The notes below the pieces were generated by a model. The model was not told where the DNA came from. It saw nothing but the letters and a program-made list of their open reading frames with translations, and searched no databases. 64,000 nt of DNA, taken from Metabacillus endolithicus (GTDB lineage: Bacteria > Bacillota > Bacilli > Bacillales > Bacillaceae). The DNA lies in assembly GCF_023078335.1 (NCBI RefSeq), contig NZ_CP095550.1, positions 186,001 to 250,000 of the forward strand. The letters run 5' to 3'. Position 1 is the stretch's first letter. The number at the start of each line of letters is the position of its first letter. Positions 1 through 8,946 of this stretch are shown here, one piece after another. Made by a program: the position numbers and the translations under genes.

Positions 1-609
1 TCATAATAGTATAATTTGCATATGGTGATCCTGATTCCATTTTATGAGGGATGGGTAAATCATCTTTATATGCTGGAAGGCCTACACTTCCTGGGTTAAC
101 GATCAACTTACCATTAGGTAAATAGACAATCCTAGGAATATGACTATGTCCACACAATATCACGCTTTGTTCTACGTGTTGAAGACTTTTCATGATTTCT
201 AGCGGACTCTTTAAGGTTCCTCCCGCTTCCGTCATCTCTTCTAAGAGATAAGCTTCATCAGAATCAGGTGTACCATGGCATAAGAGAATATCATCAATAA
301 CTACCGAAGAAGGAAGTTGTTTTATCCAATTGAGATGTTCTTCCGTCAACACTTGTTTAATTTGATATAGGGTGGTTTGGGGAGAATTGTTTACTGGTTC
401 AAGTAATATACGATCGCAATTCCCCATGATATGCACCATTTTATGCTTAATTAATTGTTTATAAGTACCCAAAGGGTCTAAAGGACCAAATAAACTATCT
501 CCTAAGTTTACTATCTTATCAATCCTCGACTTGTAATATCTTGTAGTACAGCCTTTAATGCCAAATTATTGCCATGAATATCTGAAATAATCGCTATTTT
601 TTGTTCCAA
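1..609 (-). pseudogene. Metallophosphoesterase, frameshifted and cut by the window edge
   Basis: The product is a calcineurin-like phosphoesterase of the short YfcE/MJ0936-like type. The metal-binding motifs are visible in order: SDIHGN at the N-terminus, then NLGD, GNCD, CHGTPD and CGHSHIPR. The likely start is TTG at 609 behind an AGAGGG site; an upstream GTG at 618 is also in frame. The first frame runs into TAG near 514, but the next frame continues with DKIVNLGDSLFGPLDP, so one base is missing near 520-526. The C-terminus lies outside the window. The family identification is firm; the substrate is unknown. The break may be a sequencing indel. Confidence 0.75.
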
Positions 610-871
610 AAGATACACCCTCTATCACTGGAAATTGATAAAACCTAATAAACTAGTTGTTTATTCAATATCATTCACCACAAATCACTATTATCCTTTC
701 ATTTGGCCTTATCATTCTAATAAGGAAATTTATCTTTTTTAGAAATGCCCTTCAATTACTAGAAATTATTGTGAAACCAAAGCTTTTCATTAAACTGATT
801 GTCAGATTTTCTTACATTATTCTTGTAAGGCAAGTGGAATAAAATATATATTTAATTTGGAGGTTGTTTTT

Positions 872-1331
872 ATGGAGATAAAAAAAGATGATTTAACTGG
901 AGTCAAAGTGGCTGAATTGATTAGAGAGCATCTTCATGCAATGACATTGAATTCCCCACCAGAAAGTATTCATGCTTTAAATTTAGAGAAGCTAAGACAA
1001 TCAAACATTACCTTTTGGACTGCATGGGAAGACAATGAATTAGCCGGGATGGGGGCCTTAAAAGAACTTGACAACTCTCATGGTGAAATAAAATCAATGA
1101 GAACTTCATCATCACATTTAAGAAAAGGTGTTGCAAGAAGAATGCTCCAGCATATCCTTGACGAAGCCATAAAGCGAGATTATAAACAACTAAGTTTAGA
1201 GACAGGATCAATGATTGAATTTGAACCAGCAAGAAAGCTATATGAAAAATTCGGCTTTGAATATTGTGAAGCCCTTTGCAGACTATACGGAAGACCCAAA
1301 TAGTGTTTTTATGACAAAGAAACTTGGATAA
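872..1331 (+). pseudogene. GNAT N-acetyltransferase, C-terminal frameshift
   Basis: The product is a GCN5-related acetyltransferase of about 150 residues. The acetyl-CoA loop region reads RKGVARRMLQHIL and is followed by the typical C-terminal RKLYEKFGFEYC. The start is ATG 872, placed 8 bases after GGAGG at 859-863; an in-frame TTG at 857 overlaps that site and is not used. The first frame stops at 1303 after a non-family tail. Skipping one base near 1270 gives PFADYTEDPNSVFMTKKLG, the normal end of this family, and a stop at 1331. The break is thus a one-base insertion. Substrate unknown. Confidence 0.75.
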
Positions 1332-1492
1332 GTTCTGTGAACTTATCCTTTTGCCACTCAGTTCAAAGAACTAAGTTTGTTACTTATGGCCATTTTCTTG
1401 TTTTCGTTTAAAAGATCATATTGTATAATAATTACAAATTTGGTAATTTGATAATGATATACAATTATATGTAATTTTGAGGTGAATCCATT

Positions 1493-1669
1493 ATGGTCAC
1501 AGCTGTAAATCTATTTGGTAGCATACTATTCGTTATTTTAGGATTTATTTCTTATTTGCGGTTTTTAAAAATCTCCAATAAGGAATGGAGAGACCTAGCA
1601 TTAATTTTTTCTTTAATATTCATAGTTTTTGGGTTATCAAGTTATATTTATTTAATTATTTCTGAGTAA
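1493..1669 (+). CDS. Small two-helix membrane protein (58 aa)
   Basis: This short gene begins at ATG 1493, 8 bases downstream of GAGGTG. It encodes two hydrophobic segments (about residues 3-21 and 36-56) separated by a short charged loop, KISNKEWRD. I recognise no family. The ribosome binding site and the two clean membrane spans are the reasons for calling it. Confidence 0.5.
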   Translation: MVTAVNLFGSILFVILGFISYLRFLKISNKEWRDLALIFSLIFIVFGLSSYIYLIISE

Positions 1670-1685
1670 TGATTTAGCTATTCTT

Positions 1686-2055
1686 TTAGTGAGGTATTGG
1701 TTTCGCAATAAGATTGATAGCCATTGTTAAGCTATATACAAATAAAAGAATTAGAGTAACATAGAATACCTTACTCCATGTTTTCCCTTTTGCGTAGATA
1801 TTCACTAAAAAGAAAAAGAACAAAGCACTTCCAAAAATAAATTGTAAAAATTCCTTTATCTTATATGTCTCTAAAATTAATTCTTTATTATAATACAGTT
1901 GCAACTTCTCATTAACAGAAATGGGGATCGTGAAAATAGACAGTATCAGTGCAAATACAGTAAAAAGTTTCATATAAATTTAGCACACTTCTTGTACTAA
2001 ATTTCTTTTTAGTAACTATCTCAACATGTTTGGATGTTTGCGGTTGTATTTGCAT
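1686..2055 (-). pseudogene. Hypothetical membrane protein, probable frameshift near the N-terminus
   Basis: The readable part (from an ATG at 1973) carries three hydrophobic segments: KLFTVFALILSIF, FIFGSALFFFFLVNIY and FYVTLILLFVYSLTMAI. That ATG lacks a good ribosome binding site. Upstream, ATG 2055 sits 8 bases behind GGGAGG and opens a second frame (MQIQPQTSKHVEIV...) that runs into the first at about 1975. This suggests one protein of about 123 residues with a cytoplasmic N-terminal tail and a single-base indel. No family recognised. Confidence 0.45.
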
Positions 2056-2231
2056 CAACATATCCTCCCAATTTTCTTTATATATATACGAACAGATACA
2101 AAGAAAGTTTCTTAAGATTTGAAAATTAGTTGTAAGATTCTATGATGACTATAATACTTTCTAAGTTTGCTAACATTTATATGCGATACTCTTAAACACC
2201 CTATCAAACTAAAATAGACGCTGCCTTTTTT

Positions 2232-2729
2232 CTAGTTCAAATCCTCACTTAATTTCACCATATTATACCAGCGTACACCACCATGTTGCGATTCAGATAA
2301 TCCATGGTTAACAAATCCACATTTTTCATAAAAGGAAACTAAGTCCTGTTTACATGTTAAAGTAATTCCTTTTCTTTCATTTTCTTTTACAAGCTCTTCC
2401 ATTTTCTTAATTAATATTTTAGCAATCCCTTGATTTCTTGCCTGTTTGGAAACAGCCAAACCTAGTATACTTTGATATCCTCCTTTATTCGGATTCTCTT
2501 TAATCTTCTCAAAAAGATCATCTGTAATGTAAGGTTGATTTATAATAGGTCCATTAATATAACCCAGGATCTCCTCTTTCTGAATTGCCACGATAAATGC
2601 ATCAGGTATTAACTGAATTCTCTCCTTAAATGCTTCCTTCGTGGCAGCTTCTTCTTTTGAAAAGCCTTCGTTTTCAATAAGTAACAACTGTTCCAAATCT
2701 GCAGCTTGAACATTTCTTAAACAAATCAT
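2232..2729 (-). CDS. GNAT N-acetyltransferase (165 aa)
   Basis: The product is an acetyltransferase of the GNAT fold. It has an N-terminal IRNVQAADLEQLL-like segment, the acetyl-CoA binding region with QARNQGIAKILIKKM (about residues 95-115), and the C-terminal FYEKCGFVNHG. The long loop before the acetyl-CoA motif resembles the AANAT-like branch acting on arylalkylamines or small amines, but the substrate cannot be read from the sequence. The start ATG has AGGAGT about 9 bases upstream. It stands alone, convergent to its left neighbour. Confidence 0.75.
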   Translation of the reverse strand: MICLRNVQAADLEQLLLIENEGFSKEEAATKEAFKERIQLIPDAFIVAIQKEEILGYINGPIINQPYITDDLFEKIKENPNKGGYQSILGLAVSKQARNQGIAKILIKKMEELVKENERKGITLTCKQDLVSFYEKCGFVNHGLSESQHGGVRWYNMVKLSEDLN

Positions 2730-2904
2730 ACTATCTTTACTCCTATTCTAACTGAATTAACCTAATATATATATGTTAGTTACTAGTGAATTATTGTCCG
2801 TTTTCAAAAACAATTTCGGATATCATATTTTCAACTTGTTTAGTTCATAGATATTAGGTAAAAAATATCTAGTATAAATCATTATAGTGAGGAATTAACA
2901 TCGT

Positions 2905-3350
2905 ATGTTTCTCTTAATCTTCTCTGTTGTTGTTTTTATATTAGTTGCTTATTTAGTCCAAAAAAAGTTACCTAAACATGAGTTATACGCAATTGCATTA
3001 TTTTCTATTTTATTAGGTTTTGTTACAGATGTAACTTTAGACCTCAAATATAATCTTTATGGATATTTTGCCCCTGTGTAGATTATAGCGGTTTTTTACC
3101 AATTTTGTTCATATTCCCTTCAACTGGTGTATTATTTATGAACTTTTTTCCTTTCGAAAAATCAATTTGGAATAAAAGTAAATATATACTCGGTTGGACA
3201 GTTTTTAGCCTATTCTATGAGTTTTTATCCGTTTTATCTGGATATTTTTATCATAACGGTTGGAACTATTGGTTGTCTGCTTTTACTTATCCATTTTTAT
3301 TATTACTTCAACTACTTCATCTCAAAATATTTAGGTTATATAACAAATGA
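2905..3350 (+). pseudogene. CBO0543-like small membrane protein, frameshifted
   Basis: Starting at ATG 2905 behind GAGGAA, the first frame encodes a membrane N-terminus ending with DLKYNLYGYF and stops at 3081. The next frame continues at once with VDYSGFLPILFIF and runs to 3350, ending in WLSAFTYPFLLLLQLLHLKIF. One base is missing near 3078. The joined protein (about 148 aa, four hydrophobic segments) parallels the intact gene at 63366-63836: KYNLY matches KYKLY, and YHNGWNYWLSAFTYPFL matches KYNEWKMWYSALCYPFL. It belongs to the small membrane family repeated several times in this window. Function unknown. Confidence 0.6.
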
Positions 3351-3437
3351 TTAGCAATAAAACATTCTTTATCCACTGACTTCAACTTTATATTACCGCC
3401 TTCTTGTAAAAAAGGGGGTCATCAAAAACACCAGAAT

Positions 3438-3469
3438 AGACGCCATATTCAAGTTTGGCGTCTTTTTTT
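3438..3469 (+). terminator. Rho-independent terminator
   Basis: AGACGCCA and TGGCGTCT form an 8-bp stem with a 10-base loop, followed by seven T. It lies 87 bases after the frameshifted membrane gene ending at 3350 and probably ends that transcript. Confidence 0.8.
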
Positions 3470-3565
3470 GCAGATCCAGTAGTTCATTTCGGGAGATTAA
3501 GTTAGCATGAACAATGTACCGGTCATTTAGCCATCAAAATTACTTACTGAACCCTAACACATGTT

Positions 3566-3604
3566 AAAAACCACTGAAAGTCATTCACCTTTTCAGTGGT
3601 TCTT
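3566..3604 (-). terminator. Terminator of the clpP transcript
   Basis: CCACTGAAA (3571-3579) and TTTCAGTGG (3591-3599) form a 9-bp stem. Runs of A on the left give the minus-strand transcript a T tail just downstream of the clpP stop codon. Confidence 0.8.
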
Positions 3605-3617
3605 TTCTTGCTATGAA

Positions 3618-4190
3618 CTAAATGATTTCATCAATAATACCGTAATCTTTCGCAGCTTCGGCACTCATAAAATAATCTCGGTCTGTATCTTGTGCAACTT
3701 TTTCAATCGGTTGGCCTGTTCGTTCTGCGATAATTTGATTAATGTGCTCGCGTAGGCTGATGATTCGTTTGGCGGATATTTCAATATCTGTTGCCTGCCC
3801 TCTCGCACCACCTAAAGGCTGGTGAATCATAATCTCACTGTTTGGCAGGGCATAGCGTTTTCCTTTTGTACCAGCCAGCAACAGGTTCGCTCCAAAGGAG
3901 GCCGCCATCCCCATGCAAATCGTTCTAATTTCTGGTTTGATGTATTGCATCGTATCAAATATCGCAAAGCCAGCAGTTACTGACCCACCAGGACTGTTAA
4001 TGTACATCGATATATCCTTGTCAGGGTCTTCTGCTGCTAGAAACAATAGTTGTGCTACCACACTATTCGCAAGCCCGTCAGTAATTTCATCCCCAACCAT
4101 AATAATCCGGTCCTTTAACAACCGTGAGTATATATCATAAGACCTTTCCCCGCGATTAGATTGTTCAATAACATACGGTGTCACATTCAT
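3618..4190 (-). CDS. clpP: ATP-dependent Clp protease proteolytic subunit (ClpP paralogue)
   Basis: ClpP is the serine-protease barrel that degrades proteins fed to it by Clp/Hsp100 ATPases in the cytoplasm. At 190 residues the protein has normal length, and the catalytic triad falls at the canonical positions: Ser98 in GMAAS, His123 in MIHQP, Asp172 in DRDYF. Next to the catalytic serine it reads [10 protein letters not shown] where housekeeping ClpP usually has SMGAFLLAAG, so I regard it as a divergent second ClpP. It follows the sigma-factor gene by 32 bases on the same strand with its own GGAGG-like site, and ends in a terminator at 3566-3604. It is probably co-transcribed with, and functionally tied to, that sigma factor (inference). 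Confidence 0.9.
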   Translation of the reverse strand: MNVTPYVIEQSNRGERSYDIYSRLLKDRIIMVGDEITDGLANSVVAQLLFLAAEDPDKDISMYINSPGGSVTAGFAIFDTMQYIKPEIRTICMGMAASFGANLLLAGTKGKRYALPNSEIMIHQPLGGARGQATDIEISAKRIISLREHINQIIAERTGQPIEKVAQDTDRDYFMSAEAAKDYGIIDEII

Positions 4191-4222
4191 TTCGCTTCCT
4201 CCTTCTTTTAGGCAGAAACCAA

Positions 4223-4930
4223 TTATGCCGCCATTAGGACAGTGCGTGAAGGACGAGAATGAGCGAGTGTGCAGTGCAAAGAACTTGCTGGACGTTGATC
4301 TTTTGCTAATGAGCGCAATAAAGGTATCGACTGGATCAGGATCGTTGGATCTTGTTCTTTAAACGAGACATGAAGGAGATGTTCCACTTGCTCACGTTCT
4401 TCTTGCTCCCAATAAAGGTCAATGAGCGGACTTCCTTCTTGATTCATCTGTTTCTCTAAACGTTGTTTGGCTCGATGAATGGTTGATTTTACAGCTGTTT
4501 CAGTTGTCGAAAAGATGTCTGCAATTTCAGTGATTTGATAGCGAAACCCTTCTTTTAAGACAATCATAACGACTTGCTTCGGTGTTAATTGGGTCGTCAA
4601 AAGTTGAATGATCTCAAAGCGAGTCGCGATTATGCTTGTCAAATCATCCGAATTCACTTCATTAAGTTCAGCCTCTAAACACTCCTTATTGTGCTTTCGA
4701 ATCGTATCAATCCAAGCATTATGCGCCATCTTGTTCGCTAAAGCTGCTGGAATTGAAGATTGATCCCCATAATGGAGCCAAAGCTTCATCATCGCATTCT
4801 GCACCAATTCCTCGCCATCCCATTGATTCTTTGCTAGTCCCAGACAGTATCTTCTCAACTTAGGATAAAGATTCTGAATGTCTTCTTCTTTTAATAAATT
4901 CTCTGCACCGTGCACACGGCTTCTCTGCAT
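4223..4930 (-). CDS. ECF-like sigma-70 family RNA polymerase sigma factor with C-terminal extension
   Basis: This alternative sigma factor (235 aa) redirects RNA polymerase. Region 2 is at about residues 17-85 ([15 protein letters not shown] ... [15 protein letters not shown]). Region 4 is at about 110-165, with the helix-turn-helix [20 protein letters not shown] and the RAKQRL end typical of ECF factors. About 70 residues follow region 4, longer than a minimal ECF sigma, as in types regulated through a C-terminal extension. The start is ATG 4930, 8 bases after AAGGAG; an upstream in-frame GTG is less well placed. No anti-sigma gene is adjacent; clpP follows directly. A possible self-recognised promoter lies upstream. 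Confidence 0.8.
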   Translation of the reverse strand: MQRSRVHGAENLLKEEDIQNLYPKLRRYCLGLAKNQWDGEELVQNAMMKLWLHYGDQSSIPAALANKMAHNAWIDTIRKHNKECLEAELNEVNSDDLTSIIATRFEIIQLLTTQLTPKQVVMIVLKEGFRYQITEIADIFSTTETAVKSTIHRAKQRLEKQMNQEGSPLIDLYWEQEEREQVEHLLHVSFKEQDPTILIQSIPLLRSLAKDQRPASSLHCTLAHSRPSRTVLMAA

Positions 4931-4971
4931 CACAATCACTCCTTCAGCACGTCTCTACTGTATAAACGGAT

Positions 4972-4995
4972 GACGAAAACGAAAAGATACGGGTT
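4972..4995 (-). promoter_or_regulatory. Candidate ECF-type promoter of the sigma-clpP pair
   Basis: On the minus strand AAC (4995-4993) and CGTC (4975-4972) are separated by 17 bases, about 40 bases before the sigma start codon. AAC and CGTC with this spacing resemble ECF sigma promoters of bacilli, which are often autoregulated. Short motifs like these occur by chance, so this is tentative. Confidence 0.3.
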
Positions 4996-5123
4996 GTTTG
5001 AAGTTTTTTGACTGTTTACTTCCTGTACTTAATTTTCATTACTATGGCAAAACTTCGACTTGCATGTTTATCAACTTAAACTATGGTAAAAACTGATAAA
5101 AAAATTAAAGAGGTTAATTTTTA

Positions 5124-5636
5124 ATGTATTTATTATTAGTTATCATTGTTTATATTATATTTGCTTATTTCTTTGTTGATTGGAAAAACTGGAAAAGTTA
5201 TTATCCAACAATTCAATACTTTATCATTTGTAATTTGTTATATAATGTCATTTTTTATAATCATACCCTATGGAGATATAATGCCGTAACTGTTGAATGG
5301 TTAAATCATACCTTAATAGATATTACTTTTACATTTTTCATTGTGCCAGTTGTTATTATGATTTATTTAAGATATTATCCTAAAGGGAAAAAACAATATT
5401 TATATATAGGAATATGGATTGCTTACTTTACAATCATTGAATACCTGTTTTATAAAAAGGGACTTTTTATTTACGAAAATAATTGGAACCCTTTCTGGTC
5501 TGGTGTTTTTAACTTGATTCTTTTTACGATGGTCCGAATCCATTATAAACGCCCTCTCACAGCATTAATCGTATCTATACCAATAATTGCAATTTTATTA
5601 ACATTGTTCCACCCTTCCCTAAATGATTTAAAATAA
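5124..5636 (+). CDS. CBO0543 family small membrane protein (170 aa)
   Basis: The protein is almost entirely hydrophobic, with five or six membrane segments. After the first helix it has DWKNWKSYYPTIQYFIICN and then FYNHTLWRY, a signature I associate with the CBO0543 family of uncharacterised clostridial and bacillar membrane proteins. The start is ATG 5124, preceded by AAAGAGGTT. It is followed within 14 bases by a 31-residue membrane peptide gene, and a terminator at 5811 closes the unit. Role unknown. Confidence 0.65.
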   Translation: MYLLLVIIVYIIFAYFFVDWKNWKSYYPTIQYFIICNLLYNVIFYNHTLWRYNAVTVEWLNHTLIDITFTFFIVPVVIMIYLRYYPKGKKQYLYIGIWIAYFTIIEYLFYKKGLFIYENNWNPFWSGVFNLILFTMVRIHYKRPLTALIVSIPIIAILLTLFHPSLNDLK

Positions 5637-5650
5637 TTGATGGTGATTTT

Positions 5651-5746
5651 ATGGCAACTGACCAAATATCAACACCTGTTTTTTTACTATTGTTGTTCAC
5701 AATATATATACTAATGTGGATTTATCTTTTTAGAAATAAAGATTAA
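5651..5746 (+). CDS. 31-residue membrane peptide
   Basis: An ATG at 5651, 14 bases after the preceding stop and behind TGGTGA, opens a 31-residue frame. The product has one membrane helix (VFLLLLFTIYILMWIYLF) and a basic-acidic end, RNKD. Translational coupling to the upstream membrane gene is plausible. Peptides this short can also arise by chance. Confidence 0.4.
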   Translation: MATDQISTPVFLLLLFTIYILMWIYLFRNKD

Positions 5747-5810
5747 TATTTGTTTCATATTCGGAATTTTTATATAAGTTTTCTAACTTTCTTACGATAG
5801 TTAGAAAAGC

Positions 5811-5866
5811 TGATCATACTAAAGATCTAAAGAAGAACTAAGGGTATGATCAGTATTTTTTTCTTT
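5811..5866 (+). terminator. Rho-independent terminator
   Basis: CTGATCATAC (5811-5820) pairs perfectly with GTATGATCAG (5844-5853) across a 23-base loop and is followed by a T-rich tract. It ends the unit formed by the 170-aa membrane protein and the 31-aa peptide. Confidence 0.75.
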
Positions 5867-6089
5867 AAAAGCATACTCTTGCTCGAATATAGGGAGCTAA
5901 AGCTCATAAAACTAACCAGTAGAATTACGTACATGGGAAAGACATTCTGATGAAGAAATTAATATAATGCATACAGCTTTAAAGAAGTTACGTGAACAAG
6001 GAAAAAGTATCATATATGATTAATCTCCAACACCTACAGGTTCGACCTAAATAAATCATCTTTCGTTCGGCTCCATAATTTAAATATCG

Positions 6090-6116
6090 AAAGACCTCTT
6101 AAATTGAGGTCTTTTA
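6090..6116. terminator. Bidirectional terminator
   Basis: AAAGACCTC and GAGGTCTTT form a 9-bp stem with a 6-base loop and a T/A tail on both sides. It lies between plus-strand sequence on the left and the minus-strand gene ending at 6241. Confidence 0.65.
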
Positions 6117-6240
6117 AAATTAATATAGACCATCTCCCAGTTTTTCTTTTCCACAACCGTTCATTATAGGTCATAACCTTCTGTAAAGTTGAAACTATTC
6201 ACTATTGATCACTAAAAAGGTCTTCATCACATTATGTTAG

Positions 6241-6432
6241 CTAAGGTAATTCATCTTGATTTTTCACTACAATTTCATCCTTGTTTTTCATAAATTCTTT
6301 TAATGATTCCTTCTTCTTCTCTTTTCTGTCTGAAAAGTGAGACATGAGAATTGCTAAAAGAATATACCCTCCAATTATGACCACAATTATAAAAACAATC
6401 GGAGTAGCTCCACTCAAATCAAGCTCTTGCAT
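6241..6432 (-). CDS. Small single-helix membrane protein (63 aa)
   Basis: The likely start is the ATG at 6432 (MQELDLSGATPIV), behind a GGATGTGGAAC stretch. A longer frame from 6543 adds a poorly supported N-terminus. One membrane helix (about residues 11-29, VFIIVVIIGGYILLAILM) is followed by a strongly charged tail, DRKEKKKESLKEFMKNKDE. The topology suggests a short N-terminus outside and a cytoplasmic tail. No family recognised. Confidence 0.5.
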   Translation of the reverse strand: MQELDLSGATPIVFIIVVIIGGYILLAILMSHFSDRKEKKKESLKEFMKNKDEIVVKNQDELP

Positions 6433-6784
6433 CGTTCCACATCCAATAATATATTTTATTTTTATAGTATCTACTCTCGTTAGTGTGCCACAAATTTTCT
6501 TTAAGCAATGTATTCTGGCAAATAAATGTATGAAATTCTTCAACTTGTTAAAAAAACTTATTTTAGAATACGAAAAATGTTGAAAAATTCATACCACTCA
6601 CTCAATAATAAAAGTATTTCTAGGCTTGTGTCTTTATTACTTTTAAGTGTGCTATATATCAAAAGACAGAAGACTAATAGCAAACGATCTTGTCCTAGTT
6701 AAACGTATCAAAAAATCGAACACTTGTTTCTTTTTTGACTTTATTTTATAATCTAAACATACATATAAATGAAGGAGAATGTTC
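6433..6784. other. Intergenic, nothing recognised
   Basis: AT-rich sequence between two divergent genes, so it must hold both promoters, but I could not pick convincing -35/-10 pairs. No repeat or RNA structure stands out. Confidence 0.5.
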
Positions 6785-7285
6785 ATGGACTCTACTAATA
6801 ATTTGGTACAGCTAATTAAATATACAAAAAAATATGACCCGTATCTTTCAACTTTCTACTTACCTCCTGACAAATTACAATTCAGCTGTTATCCTCTAGA
6901 GAAAATTAATGATCTTAATCTGTCAAAAGAGACCATTCATGTTTTACTAATGAATGAAGATATTCCGGTTGGCTATTTTGCCTTAGAAACTGGAGAAAAA
7001 GTGTTGAAATATACAAAAAATCAGAATGCCCGATTATTAACTGCATTCTCCATTAATGATGCCTTCCAAGGTAATGGCTTCGCTAAAAAAGGTCTTCAAT
7101 TATTACCCCACTTTGTTAAAAAGAATGTAAAAAATGTTGATGAAATAGTACTAGGTGTTAATAAAAAAAATACAGCTGCAATCAATCTATACAAAAAGAC
7201 TGGTTTTGTAGATCATCATAAAACCTTCTTAGGACCAATTGGCGAACAACATATCATGCATTTAGACATTTCTATTGAAGATTAA
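6785..7285 (+). CDS. GNAT N-acetyltransferase (166 aa)
   Basis: The acetyl-CoA site is at about residues 95-110 (DAFQGNGFAKKGLQLL). It is followed by the C-terminal strand and helix ending AAINLYKKTGFVDHH, both typical of GNAT proteins. ATG 6785 is chosen because AAGGAG lies at 6772-6777, 7 bases before it; the ATG at 6779 is too close. It may stand alone. Substrate unknown. It is the third GNAT gene in the first 7.3 kb. Confidence 0.75.
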   Translation: MDSTNNLVQLIKYTKKYDPYLSTFYLPPDKLQFSCYPLEKINDLNLSKETIHVLLMNEDIPVGYFALETGEKVLKYTKNQNARLLTAFSINDAFQGNGFAKKGLQLLPHFVKKNVKNVDEIVLGVNKKNTAAINLYKKTGFVDHHKTFLGPIGEQHIMHLDISIED

Positions 7286-7360
7286 TTTGATGTTCAAATA
7301 ACACAAAAAGAATAATTCTTATCATTAAGGAAAAAACTACATTTTAACAATGAAACATTG

Positions 7361-7492
7361 GTGGGAGGAATTAAGTTAGAGGGACATTACATTCGCCTTT
7401 CCTCATCAGAAATGGCGGTTGTATGGAGTTCATTTGTTCGAGATCGTGCAATCACTATATTTCTAATTGATAGAATTCATATTCCTTCTTAA
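7361..7492 (+). pseudogene. Short gene remnant, possibly DUF3231-like
   Basis: A frame from GTG 7361 to TAA 7492 encodes HYIRLSSSEMAVVWSSFVRD and then RAITIFL. This resembles one repeat of DUF3231 proteins, where SSSEI..LW...(M/V)..D(S/R) is usual. Only about 43 residues remain of a family that is normally several hundred residues long. I read it as a decayed fragment; the family assignment is tentative. Confidence 0.35.
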
Positions 7493-7550
7493 GAAACTAA
7501 ACCTAAATCAAACATGTAAGAAGCATTCTTTATAATTTGAAGGTGATGTC

Positions 7551-8015
7551 TTGGTCCTCTCTCTATTTATCTTAGTATTAATCTTTTTAGTCATTATCTT
7601 TTGTCATTATAAAAAAGCTCTTCATTTATATGAAATTTTATTTATTTGGATGACAGTCTGGTTAATAACACATTCCGTTTCATCTATCTTGATCGTTAAT
7701 TTAGAACTCTTCGATCTATCAGCTAACAAAAGTGGTTTTTGGACCCATTTTTTTAAACGTTTTTTACTATATCCCCTACTTATTATTATCTTTTTTGATT
7801 TTTACGTGAAAATCAAAAATCATTTGGGTAAGTACACGATCCTACTAATAAGTATATTTACTATGTCGGCTGTTGAATTTCTGTTTATTCATTTAGGTAT
7901 ACTTAAAAACAAAAATTTCCATATTTTTGACTCACTTTTGGAATGGACATTTACAATTATGCTTACATTTTTACTGTGGCTTTGGTATAGAAATTATAGA
8001 TTAAAGAGGTCTTAA
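7551..8015 (+). CDS. Small multi-helix membrane protein, CBO0543-like (154 aa)
   Basis: The start is TTG 7551, 7 bases after GAAGGTGAT. The protein has about five hydrophobic segments with very few charges. The second half holds YTILLISIFTMSAVEFLFIH, matching the position of a helix-plus-acidic residue seen in the other small membrane proteins here. The stop is followed after one base by the next gene of the same kind, so the two are translated together. Function unknown. Confidence 0.55.
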   Translation: MVLSLFILVLIFLVIIFCHYKKALHLYEILFIWMTVWLITHSVSSILIVNLELFDLSANKSGFWTHFFKRFLLYPLLIIIFFDFYVKIKNHLGKYTILLISIFTMSAVEFLFIHLGILKNKNFHIFDSLLEWTFTIMLTFLLWLWYRNYRLKRS

Positions 8016-8016
8016 G

Positions 8017-8532
8017 ATGCTACTTTATCCCCCTGAACAGTTTGATAAAAATGAGTGGGCCATCATATTTGGAGTTCTTTTTAACATTCTTATTTTTACC
8101 GTTTTACCCAAGAGAATTCCGAAAGAAATAACTCCTTTAATCGTACTGCTCAGTATTTCATTTCCTAAAGTTATGGATCATACAATGGGTGTTAAACCAT
8201 TTAATTACTATAACTTAACCGATACTTATAAATATGAAATATTTGATGTAGTTTTATATGCAGTTTACCCAGCGTTTGGTTATCTATTTGTTTATTTAAT
8301 CCACTACCTAGACCTAAAGGGATTTAAACGAGTATTATACTTTCTTTCCTGGACAGCATTTGCATTTATTCTTGAACTTTTCTTAGTAAAGCTAAATGTA
8401 TATGTCTATAATGGATGGAAAATCATCTACTCTTTACCTGTTTATAGTATTGTTCTTTCCCTAACATATTTGTTCTATATCTTTTTAATAGCCTACAGAA
8501 ACAAAGAACTTAATCAAAATCCAACTAGTTAG
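8017..8532 (+). CDS. Small multi-helix membrane protein, CBO0543-like (171 aa)
   Basis: The start ATG lies one base after the previous stop, with AAGAGG inside the end of the upstream gene, so coupled translation is likely. The protein has about five membrane segments. It shares features with its relatives in the window: FILELFLVKLNVYVYNGWK followed by a final long helix (compare FEFLSYKAGFIKYNEWK at 63.4 kb). The pair might form a hetero-oligomer in the membrane, which is inference only. Confidence 0.6.
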   Translation: MLLYPPEQFDKNEWAIIFGVLFNILIFTVLPKRIPKEITPLIVLLSISFPKVMDHTMGVKPFNYYNLTDTYKYEIFDVVLYAVYPAFGYLFVYLIHYLDLKGFKRVLYFLSWTAFAFILELFLVKLNVYVYNGWKIIYSLPVYSIVLSLTYLFYIFLIAYRNKELNQNPTS

Positions 8533-8720
8533 GTTTTCCTAGCTTTTGTTATGTTATTTATTTTCATTATGCCAGATCGCTTTGTTAGTTAAGATTGTAT
8601 TAAAAATTTGAGAATGCTCAAGCAAAACTCTACTACGCAGCATATTCTCTCCCATCCAAATCTTTACGACTATTCCTTTCAAATATGTTCTCAGTCAACT
8701 CTTCTTTTTAACTTAAAAGT

Positions 8721-8755
8721 AAAACCTGATTACGATAATCTCGCAACCAGGTTTT
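8721..8755 (-). terminator. Terminator of the 59-aa gene
   Basis: AAAACCTG (8721-8728) pairs with CAGGTTTT (8748-8755). It sits just downstream of the minus-strand gene ending at 8767. Confidence 0.55.
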
Positions 8756-8766
8756 AGTAATTGATA

Positions 8767-8946
8767 TTAGTAATTAGCTTCTCTTTCTTCCCCCTTACCC
8801 ATATAAGGAAAATAAGGATATTTAATAAGAGACTTTTTATCATACTTCGGTTTTATAACGTATGTATTGGACGAAAGCACTGTTGGAGATAAACTTGAAT
8901 TTCCTGAACCATCATAATAAGTTGGTTTTCCCTGCTCTTTGTTCAT
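8767..8946 (-). CDS. Small hydrophilic hypothetical protein (59 aa)
   Basis: The start at ATG 8946 follows AAAGGGG by about 9 bases. The sequence is rich in Tyr, Pro, Ser and Lys (PTYYDGSGNSS ... KYPYFPYMGKGEE), without membrane helices or cysteines. The Tyr/Pro-rich composition recalls small spore-coat or surface proteins, but no family is recognised. A dedicated terminator and a good ribosome binding site support a real gene. Confidence 0.5.
   Translation of the reverse strand: MNKEQGKPTYYDGSGNSSLSPTVLSSNTYVIKPKYDKKSLIKYPYFPYMGKGEEREANY

Larger units (their letters stand above)
5747..6240. other. Intergenic region with hairpins and a possible gene remnant
   Basis: This 494-base gap holds three hairpins. 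The first is TTCTAACT...AGTTAGAA at about 5782-5806; the other two are listed separately. Between about 5923 and 6023 a plus-strand frame without start codon reads ERHSDEEINIMHTALKKL and then REQGKSIIYD before a stop. It looks like the charged end of a lost gene, but I cannot name the family. Confidence 0.35.

Noticed and set aside
657..842. 61-residue plus-strand frame rich in Ile/Phe
   Set aside because: Starts with TTG without a ribosome binding site in AT-rich intergenic DNA; composition is that of random AT-rich sequence.
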